Shown: positions 1 through 6,224, counted from the stretch's first letter. The stretch is 7,200 nt of DNA from Thermoflexales bacterium (GCA_016931085.1 JAFGFO010000171.1:1-7200); one strand, 5' to 3'. Program-made: numbers and translations. Notes: generated by a model from the letters alone, not told the origin.

Positions 1-40
1 CCCGCGAAAAACTAGCACGATCGCGAAGATTTTCGCTTGC

Positions 41-106
41 GCGCAGAGCACGCAGAGAGCGCAGAGTTTTTAAAATTCTTCTCGGCGTTCTCAGCGCTCT
101 CGGCGG
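41..106. repeat. Palindromic element with 9-bp periodic arms
   Basis: The left arm (41-66) contains CGCAGAG three times, starting at 42, 51 and 60, an exact 9-bp period. The right arm (81-106) contains CTCGGCG, CTCAGCG and CTCGGCG starting at 81, 90 and 99, again every 9 bp. The arms are inverted copies of each other, with 20 of 26 positions matching, around an A/T-rich 14-bp loop (67-80). Translated on the minus strand it gives a spurious peptide with an AESAENAEK-like three-residue periodicity. I recall similar CGCAGAG-type palindromes scattered between genes in several environmental phyla, so I read this as a dispersed repeat rather than a gene. It ends 21 bp before the ribosome binding site of the large gene, so it may lie in its leader or promoter. 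Confidence 0.7.
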
Positions 107-127
107 TGAAAGAGTTTTGGTTGCGGC

Positions 128-133
128 AGGAGG
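128..133 (+). promoter_or_regulatory. Ribosome binding site of the large secreted protein
   Basis: A perfect AGGAGG sits 7 nt before the ATG at 141. It decides the start. The in-frame TTG at 117 lies upstream of this site and would place eight extra residues in front of an otherwise canonical signal peptide. Confidence 0.85.
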
Positions 134-140
134 CCGCGCT

Positions 141-3100
141 ATGACGAGGAAGCGATTTTTGCCCCTGGGGCAAGCAGTTGCTCTTGCGCTGGTGTTTTTC
201 TTCGCTCTGCTGGCGGCCGGCCATGCCACGCCTAGCACGGCGACGGTGCGGCTCGAGCCAGGCGTTCCCTCGTTTGCCAGCCTGGACAATCGCCACGACG
301 AGGCTTTGGAAAGGGGCGCTGACGAGATCGAGGCCAGCACTCTTATAACGCTGGAGGTGGTCGGCCAGATCGGCGGCGTCTCTGCCGCCGTGGCCGCCAG
401 CGGCACGCTGGCCTACGCCGGCGCCGGGTCACGCCTGGTTATCCTGGGCCTCGATCCGCTGATCTACGGAGAGAGCGCCCCGATGCCGGCCAAGGTGGCC
501 GGCCTGGCGCTCTCCGCTACCCACGCCTACGTCGCCGCTGGCGACGCCGGCCTGCGCGTCCTCGATGTGTCCGACCCCATCAACCCGATCGAGGTGGGCT
601 ATTACGATACACCGGGCTCTGCCCGCGGTGTGGCGCTTGCCGGCGACTATGCTTACGTCGCCGCTGGGGAGGACGGCCTGCGCGTCATTGACGTGTCTAA
701 CCCCATCAGCCCGACCGAGTTGGGTTCTTGTGATACGCCAGGCTCTGCCCGTGGTGTGGCGCTGGCCGGCAACTATGCTTACATCGCTGATGGGGATAGC
801 GGCCTGCGCATTCTCGACGTGTCCGACCTGGCCAGCCCGGCCGAGCTGGGCTTTTACGACACGCCAGGGCGTGCGTATGGCGTGACCCTGTCCGGCACGC
901 TGGCTTATGTCGCCGACGAGGGCGGCGGTCTGCGCATTCTCGACGTGTCCGACCCGGCCAGCCCGGCCGAGCTGGGAGCCTGCGACACGCCAGGCTTGGC
1001 CCACAGCGTGGCCTTGTCCGGCCGCTATGCCTACGTCGCGGATGGGGGGGGCGGCCTGCGCGTCGTCGACGTGTCCAACCCGGCCAGCCCCATCGAGGCG
1101 GATCACTACGATACGCTGGGATACGCCTGCGACGTAGCTGTGTCCGGCCGCTATGTCTACGTCGCCAACGGGCGGGAGCTGTTCATCGTCGACCTGCTCG
1201 ATCCAAACGCTTCGAGCGTCTGGCCCTTCGATACACAAGACGCGGCCGATGTCGCCGTGTCCGGCAGCCGGGCCTACGTCGCCGCCGAAGGTGATGGCCT
1301 GCACGTCGTGGATCTATCCGATCCCACCCGCCCTCGCCAGATGGGTTTCTACAGCCTGCCAGGGCACGAGGCCCGGGCCGTCGTCGTATCGGATACTGTT
1401 GCCTACGTTGCTGGCGGGCAGAGCGGATTGCGCCTGATCGACGTGACGGACGCTTACGACCCGGCCGAGCTTGGCTTCTACGACACGCCAGGTTATGCCC
1501 AGGGCGTGGCCGTGTCTGGCACGCATGCCTACGTGGCCGATGGCGACGCCGGCCTGCGCGTTCTCGACGTGTCCGACCCGGCCAGTCCCACCGAGCTGGG
1601 TTCCCACGCCACGCCAGGACTTGCCCAGGGCGTCGCCGTGTCCGGCACGTATGCGTATGTGGCCGATGGGGGCAGTGGCCTGCGCGTTCTCGACGTGTCC
1701 AACCCCATCAGTCCCACCGAGGTGGGAGCCTGCGATACGCCAGGCTCTGCCCGTGGTGTGGCGTTGGCCGGCGACTATGCTTACGTCGCCGATGGGGCCG
1801 GTGGCCTGCGCGTCGTCGATGTGTCCAATCCCATCAGCCTCTCCGAGGTGGCGTTCTACTACACAGCCCGTGACGCGCAAGCTGTCGCCGTTTCCGGCGC
1901 TCGTGCCTATGTCGCCAACGATCGGGATGGCCTGCTGGCCGTCGACGTGTCTGACCCCATCCGCCCGGTCGAGGCGGATCATTCCGGCACGCTGGGACGT
2001 GCCTACGGTGTGGCCCTGTCTGGCCGCTACGCCTGCGTCGCCAACGCGGGCGGCGGCCTGATCGTCTTGCGGATCGTCACCGAGCCTGTTTTTTCTATCG
2101 TGAGCGCCGCTTCGGGCCAGGTGCCCGCCGGTGAGAGCGTGGTGGTTTCAGTCACGGCCGAGCTGGCAGAAGGCGAGCGCCTGGGGGCGGCCACGCTCGA
2201 TGTGCGCTATGACCCGGCTGTGCTAGACGCGACAGCTTGTCACGTGGACCCGGGCGGCCTGTTTGGCGCCGCGTTCTGCGAGCTGAACTATGACGGCGAC
2301 GGGCACAACCCAGATGCCGTGCGTCTCAGCCTGGCCTCGGCCCCTGGCGTGACGGGAACGCCGCTCCTGGCCAAGCTGAGCTTTCGAGCCGTGGGAGCGG
2401 CAGGAATGAGCAGCACGTTGGATCTCGTGCCTGTGATCTTTACCGATCCCGGCGGCCGCTCGCTGCCCGTTGTTGGCCAGGCGGGGCAGATCGTCCTCAC
2501 CGCCCCCCTGCTGCCTTGCTATCCTCTCACGCGCACCCACACCGGCCAGGGCGGCGACCCGGCTGCTTCGCCCGCTCGTTCGGCCGAGTGCCCCCTCGAC
2601 CAGTTCCACCCTGGCGAGACGCTCGCCTTGACCGCCAGCCCGGCTCCTGGCTGGCAGGTGAGGGATTGGGATGGCACCGATCGTGACGCCAGCACCTGGA
2701 TCACCAATACCGCCGTGATGCCGGCCCACCCCCACACCGTGACGGTCAACTATGTTCTCTCTCCCTCTCCTGTTATCACGCTGAGCGTGGCGTCGGGGCA
2801 GGTGGCCCCCGGCGCACGTATCACGCTGCCCGTCACGGCCACGCTGCCGGCCGGCCGGTCTTGTCGAGAGGCGAGGGTCGACGTGCGCTACGATCCGGCC
2901 GTGCTAGACGCCACGGCTTGTCGCGTCGACCCGGCTGGCCTGTTTGACTTTGGGCTTTGCGACGTGAACTATGACGACGACGGGCAAAACCCAGATGCCG
3001 TGCGTTTCTACCTGGTCTCGGCCTCTGGCGTGACGGGGATGCCGCTCCTGGCCAAGCTGAGCTTTCAAGCCGTGGGAGCGGCCGGCACGAGCAGCACGCT

Positions 3101-4475
3101 GGATCTCGTGTCTGCGATCTTTACCGATCCTGGCAGCAGCGTGCTGCCGCTTGTCGAGGAGAATGGGGAGGTCGTCCTCACCGCCCCCCTGCTGCCTTGC
3201 TATCCTCTCACGCGCACCCACACCGGCCAGGGCGGCGACCCGGCTGCTTCACCCGCTCACTCGGCTGGCTGCCCGCTCGACCAGTTCCACGCCGGCCAGG
3301 TCATCGGCCTGGTCGCCAGCCCGGCTTTGGGCTGGCGCGTGGGCCATTGGAGCGGCACCGGCCACGACGCGAGCGCGGCGGTGACCAATACCGCCACGAT
3401 GCCGGCCGGCAGCCATGCCGTCAGCGTGAGTTATGCCCAGGACGTGCCCGTTTCGTATCGATTGTATCTCCCAATCGTCTTGCGCCGTTATCCTCCCGTC
3501 TACACCATCTCCGGCCAGGTGAGGAACGGCGCGAACGAGCCGGTCGCCGGCGTGAGCGTATCCAGCCACACCTGGCACAGCGCCGTGACTGATGAGGGCG
3601 GCGCTTACACCCTGCGCGACGCGGTGGAAGGCAGCTATACGCTGACAGCCGCCAAGAGTGGCTATGCTTGCTCGGCATCCTTGGCCGTCCGTGTGCCCCC
3701 CGATGCGACGAGCCAGGATTTCACTTGCGACCAACTCGCCTACGCGATCTCTGGGCGCGTGACGGACCAGGACGACGCGGCGCTTCCTGGCGTGACGATT
3801 GCGGCCGGCGCCGGGCACACGGCCAGCACGGACAGCAGCGGCGAGTACACGCTGGAGGGATTGGAGGCCGGCAGCTATACGCTCACGGCCTCCCTGAGCG
3901 GCTACGTGTGTTCTCCGGCTGCATTGACCGTGAGCGTGCCACCCAATGCCACCGGGCAGAGTTTTACGTGCGATGGACGGCCCGAGCTCGTGCCGCTTTC
4001 GTTGACCGTCGATCCACCCTCACCGGTGGTGGGCAAGCCGGCCACGATCAGGCTGGCTTTGCGCAACCAGGGAGGATCGGCCGCGCAAGACTTTTGGCTC
4101 ATCGCGTATATCAATCCGGCTGCGCCTCCCACCGCTCCCAACCAGTGGTGGTACGAGTTGTGCGGCAACGCCTCCAACTGTAACGGTGGGAGCTGGTACG
4201 TGGAGGCTATACTGCCGGGGCAAACGATTACGCTCACTTCGCAAGACTTTTGGCCTGGCAGCAGTTGGTGGGCAGGCTACTTTACAACGGCCGGGCCGCA
4301 GACTTTGTATACGTACGTGGATTGGTGGGCGGACCCGCCCACCGGCTGGGGCAGTATCAGCGAAAGCGACGAATCCAACAACTTGATCGGCCCTGTCACC
4401 GTCAGCGTCGCTTGGGCCAACAACTCTTTTGCCTGGCCAGACCCCGGGCAGGGCGATCCCACACTGGGCAGGTGA
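141..4475 (+). CDS. Large secreted LVIVD-propeller / cohesin-like multidomain protein
   Basis: The product is a 1444-residue exported protein with no enzyme motif that I can see; its likely role is extracellular binding or adhesion. Domains in order: signal peptide (about 1-29, basic TRKR followed by a hydrophobic stretch, likely cut after AGHA); 14 LVIVD-type repeats of about 42 residues (about 78-645, each with A-Y-V-A..G-L-R-V-x-D-V-S-x-P), a beta-propeller family; cohesin-like domain 1 (about 651-787, RYDPAVLDATAC); InlB-like domain 1 (about 793-871, ending MPAHPHTVTVNY); a second cohesin-like/InlB-like pair (about 878-1015 and 1020-1100); the linker YRLYLPIVLRRYPP (1106-1119); two carboxypeptidase-regulatory-like folds (about 1120-1198 and 1199-1281); and a CARDB-like C-terminal domain (about 1282-1430) with SESDESNN. 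No sortase signal, dockerin or C-terminal membrane helix follows, so it is probably released or held non-covalently. Most modules carry paired cysteines, consistent with export. The reading frame is intact and the gene appears to stand alone. Domain calls are from pattern recognition; the propeller and export calls are the firmest. Confidence 0.93.
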   Translation: MTRKRFLPLGQAVALALVFFFALLAAGHATPSTATVRLEPGVPSFASLDNRHDEALERGADEIEASTLITLEVVGQIGGVSAAVAASGTLAYAGAGSRLVILGLDPLIYGESAPMPAKVAGLALSATHAYVAAGDAGLRVLDVSDPINPIEVGYYDTPGSARGVALAGDYAYVAAGEDGLRVIDVSNPISPTELGSCDTPGSARGVALAGNYAYIADGDSGLRILDVSDLASPAELGFYDTPGRAYGVTLSGTLAYVADEGGGLRILDVSDPASPAELGACDTPGLAHSVALSGRYAYVADGGGGLRVVDVSNPASPIEADHYDTLGYACDVAVSGRYVYVANGRELFIVDLLDPNASSVWPFDTQDAADVAVSGSRAYVAAEGDGLHVVDLSDPTRPRQMGFYSLPGHEARAVVVSDTVAYVAGGQSGLRLIDVTDAYDPAELGFYDTPGYAQGVAVSGTHAYVADGDAGLRVLDVSDPASPTELGSHATPGLAQGVAVSGTYAYVADGGSGLRVLDVSNPISPTEVGACDTPGSARGVALAGDYAYVADGAGGLRVVDVSNPISLSEVAFYYTARDAQAVAVSGARAYVANDRDGLLAVDVSDPIRPVEADHSGTLGRAYGVALSGRYACVANAGGGLIVLRIVTEPVFSIVSAASGQVPAGESVVVSVTAELAEGERLGAATLDVRYDPAVLDATACHVDPGGLFGAAFCELNYDGDGHNPDAVRLSLASAPGVTGTPLLAKLSFRAVGAAGMSSTLDLVPVIFTDPGGRSLPVVGQAGQIVLTAPLLPCYPLTRTHTGQGGDPAASPARSAECPLDQFHPGETLALTASPAPGWQVRDWDGTDRDASTWITNTAVMPAHPHTVTVNYVLSPSPVITLSVASGQVAPGARITLPVTATLPAGRSCREARVDVRYDPAVLDATACRVDPAGLFDFGLCDVNYDDDGQNPDAVRFYLVSASGVTGMPLLAKLSFQAVGAAGTSSTLDLVSAIFTDPGSSVLPLVEENGEVVLTAPLLPCYPLTRTHTGQGGDPAASPAHSAGCPLDQFHAGQVIGLVASPALGWRVGHWSGTGHDASAAVTNTATMPAGSHAVSVSYAQDVPVSYRLYLPIVLRRYPPVYTISGQVRNGANEPVAGVSVSSHTWHSAVTDEGGAYTLRDAVEGSYTLTAAKSGYACSASLAVRVPPDATSQDFTCDQLAYAISGRVTDQDDAALPGVTIAAGAGHTASTDSSGEYTLEGLEAGSYTLTASLSGYVCSPAALTVSVPPNATGQSFTCDGRPELVPLSLTVDPPSPVVGKPATIRLALRNQGGSAAQDFWLIAYINPAAPPTAPNQWWYELCGNASNCNGGSWYVEAILPGQTITLTSQDFWPGSSWWAGYFTTAGPQTLYTYVDWWADPPTGWGSISESDESNNLIGPVTVSVAWANNSFAWPDPGQGDPTLGR
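492..2075 (+). repeat. 126-bp tandem repeats encoding LVIVD propeller blades
   Basis: Thirteen in-frame units, the last partial, run through this stretch. Most are exactly 126 bp (42 codons); blade 7 (1122-1238) is 39 codons and blade 8 is 43. A more diverged first blade precedes them at about 372-491. Similarity extends to the DNA: 732-761 and 1734-1763 are identical over 30 bp although they lie eight blades apart, and the protein signature SARGVALAG occurs in blades 3, 4 and 12. This pattern suggests repeated internal duplication or gene conversion. Confidence 0.85.
2091..3440 (+). repeat. Tandem duplication of the cohesin-like + InlB-like module
   Basis: Two in-frame copies of a unit of about 681 bp (227 codons) follow each other, at about 2091-2765 and 2766-3440. 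Positions 2491-2569 and 3172-3250 are identical over 79 bp, across the end of the cohesin-like domain and the start of the InlB-like domain. The flanking parts of the two copies have diverged clearly, for example HPGETLALTAS against HAGQVIGLVAS. Confidence 0.85.
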
Positions 4476-4493
4476 GTTATAATACGAGTCCAC

Positions 4494-4512
4494 TGAAAAA
4501 AGGGCTTTTTCA
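4494..4512. other. A/T-rich hairpin in the convergent gap
   Basis: TGAAAAA (4494-4500) and TTTTTCA (4506-4512) are a perfect 7-bp inverted repeat around the loop AGGGC. The hairpin lies between the stop codons of two converging genes (4475 and 4553) and could act as a weak terminator in both directions. The stem has little GC and no run of T follows it on either strand, so I do not call it a confident intrinsic terminator. Confidence 0.35.
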
Positions 4513-4552
4513 CCTTCTGATCGCGGGCTGGTTAGGCTTGGTTTAGAGCGAG

Positions 4553-4906
4553 TCATTCTGCAACAGGCAATTGCACTTTGAGTCCATCAAGCTCCGTTCG
4601 GGCGTGGGTGACTCCGTCCGTAATCGTATCGATTGAGCGATGAGCCCCGCGAATTTTTACCAGCGCAACGATGACCATCAGGCCGCCAATGAACAGACCG
4701 GCGGCGGCAATCGCCATAGTACACTGAGTGCCAAGCGTGAAGTAGACAATGAGGGCAACGATGCCAACCAGCAGTACCATGCCGCCAGTAGTGAGATTGC
4801 GGGTCGCAACACTGAGATCACGTTTGGCCCTTCCCAGGTCCTGCTCCAGCCGGGTCAGTATACCTGTGGCCTGGCCTATTTGATGAGTAAGCGTTTGTTT
4901 TTCCAC
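4553..4906 (-). CDS. Small coiled-coil protein with two transmembrane helices
   Basis: I do not recognise a named family. From the GTG at 4906 the product has 117 residues. A polar, heptad-like helix (about 2-38, TRLEQDLGRAKRDL) leads into two hydrophobic segments (about 42-59, VLLVGIVALIVYF, and 63-83, MAIAAAGLFIGGLMVIVAL), then a second polar helix (about 86-113). A tight two-helix hairpin would place both polar helices on the same side, probably the cytoplasm. It lies 96 bp downstream of the SPFH gene on the same strand, the position where many SPFH proteins have an NfeD-like membrane partner, although this protein does not resemble NfeD. I infer that it is the membrane partner of the SPFH protein. 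A TTG at 4966 would add 20 residues. I prefer the GTG because of its ribosome binding site and because a strong hairpin would otherwise lie inside the coding sequence. Confidence 0.8.
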   Translation of the reverse strand: MEKQTLTHQIGQATGILTRLEQDLGRAKRDLSVATRNLTTGGMVLLVGIVALIVYFTLGTQCTMAIAAAGLFIGGLMVIVALVKIRGAHRSIDTITDGVTHARTELDGLKVQLPVAE

Positions 4907-4911
4907 CGTTT

Positions 4912-4917
4912 TCCTTT
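4912..4917 (-). promoter_or_regulatory. Ribosome binding site supporting the GTG start at 4906
   Basis: On the minus strand AAAGGA lies 5 nt before the GTG at 4906-4904, within AAGAAAGGAAAACG. The alternative TTG at 4966 has no comparable purine-rich motif in front of it. Confidence 0.6.
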
Positions 4918-4935
4918 CTTGAATCTTTCGGATAA

Positions 4936-4952
4936 GCTGCCCCGCGGGCAGC
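4936..4952 (-). promoter_or_regulatory. GC-rich hairpin between the SPFH and membrane-protein genes
   Basis: GCTGCCC (4936-4942) and GGGCAGC (4946-4952) form a perfect 7-bp GC-rich stem with a 3-nt loop. In the minus-strand transcript it falls after the SPFH stop codon and 29 nt before the GTG of the small membrane protein. No U-tract follows (the next bases are TTATCC), so it is not a typical intrinsic terminator. It could be an mRNA-processing or stabilising hairpin that sets the ratio of the two proteins. Confidence 0.5.
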
Positions 4953-5002
4953 ACCTTTAGCAGCAACTGTGTCGGTATCTCTAAAGGCTCAGACCTGCCG
5001 GC

Positions 5003-5836
5003 TTACTTGGCGTCTTTCTCGTTCGACACGCTGACGGGCAGATTGCCCAACAACAGGGTCGGGCTGATGCCGTGCTCGGTAATGATGATCTTGGCGTTCT
5101 GGCGCAGAGAGTTTTCGATCATCTCCATTTGCTTGAGGGCCTGGGCGTTGCCGATAAAGTACCGCTCGGCTGCCTCGTTGACCAGGCGGATGGCTTCCGC
5201 TTTGCCTTGGGCCACTTGAATCACCGCTTCGCGTTCCCCTTCGGCGCGCTGGATGATCGCCAGCTTTTGTTGTTCGGCGGCTTCAAACTCTCCCGTCGCC
5301 AGCAAGCGCATGGAACGCCGCTCTTGCTCGGCCGTCTTTTGCTTGTGCATGGCTTTCTTGATGTCATCCGGTGGGTCAATCAGGCGGATTTCCACCTTGA
5401 GGACTGTCAAGCCCCATTCGACAGCGTAGGTATTCAGGATGCGCTGCAGATTGGTAGCGATCGTCTCACGCGCCACCAGGCTCTCGTCCAAAGTCAGATC
5501 ACCAAACTCCTGGCGCAGATTGGTCATTGCCAGTTGGACGACTGCCCGCTTCCAATCGTCAATGTTGTAGAACGTGCGTTTGATGGACTCTTCATCAATC
5601 GTAGGCCGCACCCACATAATCCCATCCACCATGATTTCGACGTTGTCTTTGGTGATCACGGGTTGAGGGTGGATGTCCATGGTGTGCTCGCGAATGTCGC
5701 GAATACGGATGACGTGGATGAACGGGATTTGAAATCCCAGGCCGGGCATCACAAACCGGGTGTACTTGCCCAGGGTCTCCTGGATCCCCCGCTCGAAAGG
5801 TCGCAGGGTATAGATTGGAAAGATGATCGTTCTCAT
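5003..5836 (-). CDS. SPFH/band-7 (slipin/stomatin-like) protein without N-terminal anchor
   Basis: The 277-residue product matches the slipin/paraslipin pattern closely: FERGIQETLGKY (14-25), PGLGFQIPFI (31-40), QPVITKDNV (58-66), LRQEFGDLTLDE (107-118), and WGLTVLKVEI then DPPDDI (141-159). A long charged coiled coil follows (about 163-226, with Q-RAEGEREA and GKAEAIRLVNEAAER), then a short C-terminal segment (LLLGNLPVSV). SPFH proteins oligomerise into membrane-associated rings that organise lipid microdomains or control proteases. Family members normally begin with a transmembrane helix. Here the band-7 fold starts within about 10 residues of the Met, and an in-frame TGA (5866-5864) rules out a longer start. 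The ATG has a strong AAGGAGA (5842-5848) 5 nt upstream. It is followed by the two-helix membrane protein, probably in one operon. The exact subfamily and cargo cannot be told from sequence alone. Confidence 0.9.
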   Translation of the reverse strand: MRTIIFPIYTLRPFERGIQETLGKYTRFVMPGLGFQIPFIHVIRIRDIREHTMDIHPQPVITKDNVEIMVDGIMWVRPTIDEESIKRTFYNIDDWKRAVVQLAMTNLRQEFGDLTLDESLVARETIATNLQRILNTYAVEWGLTVLKVEIRLIDPPDDIKKAMHKQKTAEQERRSMRLLATGEFEAAEQQKLAIIQRAEGEREAVIQVAQGKAEAIRLVNEAAERYFIGNAQALKQMEMIENSLRQNAKIIITEHGISPTLLLGNLPVSVSNEKDAK

Positions 5837-5898
5837 GACATTCTCCTTGTAGGGTGTTCTCGATCAAATGAGCGTGAGATGGTATACTCCTTATGTTT

Positions 5899-6009
5899 CC
5901 TAGAGCGATTCCCGCGTGGGTTTACGGGCTGACGCCTGCTAGACCTTCGAGGCGCTTCGCAAGACCTCACAGGTCCAGCTCCTTACACTCGACGGGAAAT
6001 CGCTCTAGG
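5899..6009. mobile_element. 111-bp MITE-like element with terminal inverted repeats
   Basis: The left end CCTAGAGCGATTCCCG (5899-5914) and the right end CGGGAAATCGCTCTAGG (5993-6009) are inverted copies that differ by one inserted base. The 78-bp interior has no ORF but has smaller inverted repeats, including GACCT-CAC-AGGTC (5963-5975). The size, the terminal repeats and the lack of coding fit a miniature inverted-repeat element. A TA lies near each end (5901-5902 and 6006-6007), which could be the target duplication of a Tc1/mariner (IS630-type) transposase, but this is inference. It sits in the leader of the SPFH gene, between the predicted promoter and the start codon, and would fold into a long stem in that transcript. 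A large REP-type palindrome is the main alternative. Confidence 0.6.
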
Positions 6010-6031
6010 CTATTCACTTTTGGACACTCTT

Positions 6032-6060
6032 AGTATACATCTCAACGCGGCGGCTGTCAT
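6032..6060 (-). promoter_or_regulatory. Sigma70-like promoter toward the SPFH gene
   Basis: On the minus strand ATGACA (6060-6055) and TATACT (6037-6032) are separated by exactly 17 bp; each matches the consensus at five of six positions. Transcription would start near 6025 and run through the MITE-like element to the SPFH start at 5836, giving a leader of about 190 nt. The -35 hexamer lies inside the left arm of the inverted-repeat element 6054-6224 and the -10 lies outside it. Confidence 0.55.
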
Positions 6061-6224
6061 CGGTGTGGCGTGGATTTTTAGCTCCACATCAAGACCCTCT
6101 GGCCGTGAGTGTGCTCCGCTTAAAGTGGGGATTTGTCGTAGGCCACGCACAACAAATGTGGAGACAGGCCGCCCCCCAGGCGGTATTTTTGTTTATCCAA
6201 AAATCCACTCCTATCCGATGACAG
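6054..6224. mobile_element. 171-bp nested inverted-repeat element (putative MITE or structured RNA)
   Basis: The ends 6054-6079 and 6199-6224 are inverted copies with 22 of 26 positions matching, including two perfect 10-bp blocks (CTGTCATCGG with CCGATGACAG, and GTGGATTTTT with AAAAATCCAC). Inside are further pairs: CTCCACA (6082-6088) with TGTGGAG (6157-6163), ATTTGT (6131-6136) with ACAAAT (6152-6157, sharing one base with the previous pair), and CCGCC (6169-6173) with GGCGG (6179-6183). GCGGCGG flanks the element directly on the left (6047-6053) and one base away on the right (6226-6232), a candidate 7-bp target duplication, though a GC-rich 7-mer can recur by chance. There is no credible ORF. 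It could be a MITE, a palindromic control region or a folded RNA; the symmetrical ends favour the first. Confidence 0.5.
6169..6195 (+). terminator. Weak terminator-like hairpin inside the 171-bp element
   Basis: CCGCC-CCCCA-GGCGG (6169-6183) is followed by TATTTTTGTTTA on the plus strand, the layout of an intrinsic terminator. The stem is only 5 bp plus a G-T pair. No plus-strand gene is seen upstream of it, so it may insulate the rightward gene from read-through, or simply be part of the palindromic element. Confidence 0.35.

Noticed and set aside
117..140. Upstream in-frame TTG start for the large protein
   Set aside because: AGGAGG at 128-133 sits between this TTG and the ATG at 141 with ideal spacing, and the ATG start gives a clean signal peptide.
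429..1982. Long minus-strand ORFs opposite the propeller repeats
   Set aside because: They mirror the 126-bp repeats and high GC of the real gene, have repetitive low-information products and lack ribosome binding sites.
492..2075. CRISPR-like regular repeats
   Set aside because: The 126-bp periodicity is in frame and codes for propeller blades; there are no short constant repeats with unrelated spacers.
4478..4483. Perfect TATAAT after the large gene
   Set aside because: No -35-like hexamer lies 16-18 bp upstream and no plus-strand gene follows; the downstream genes are on the minus strand.
4544..4554. TAGAGCGAGTC resembling the end of the MITE-like element at 5899
   Set aside because: Only about 10 of 11 positions match and no inverted partner is found nearby; too short to call a second copy.
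4907..4966. TTG start at 4966 for the small membrane protein
   Set aside because: There is no good ribosome binding site, and the added 20 codons would include the GC-rich hairpin at 4936-4952; the GTG at 4906 has AAAGGA 5 nt upstream.
5072..5932. Plus-strand 286-residue ORF opposite the SPFH gene
   Set aside because: It is the antisense shadow of a strongly conserved SPFH coding sequence, and its product matches no pattern I recognise.
6144..6183. Possible cyclic-di-GMP (GEMM) riboswitch, from CACGCACA
   Set aside because: The GAAA tetraloop and the rest of the conserved core are missing.
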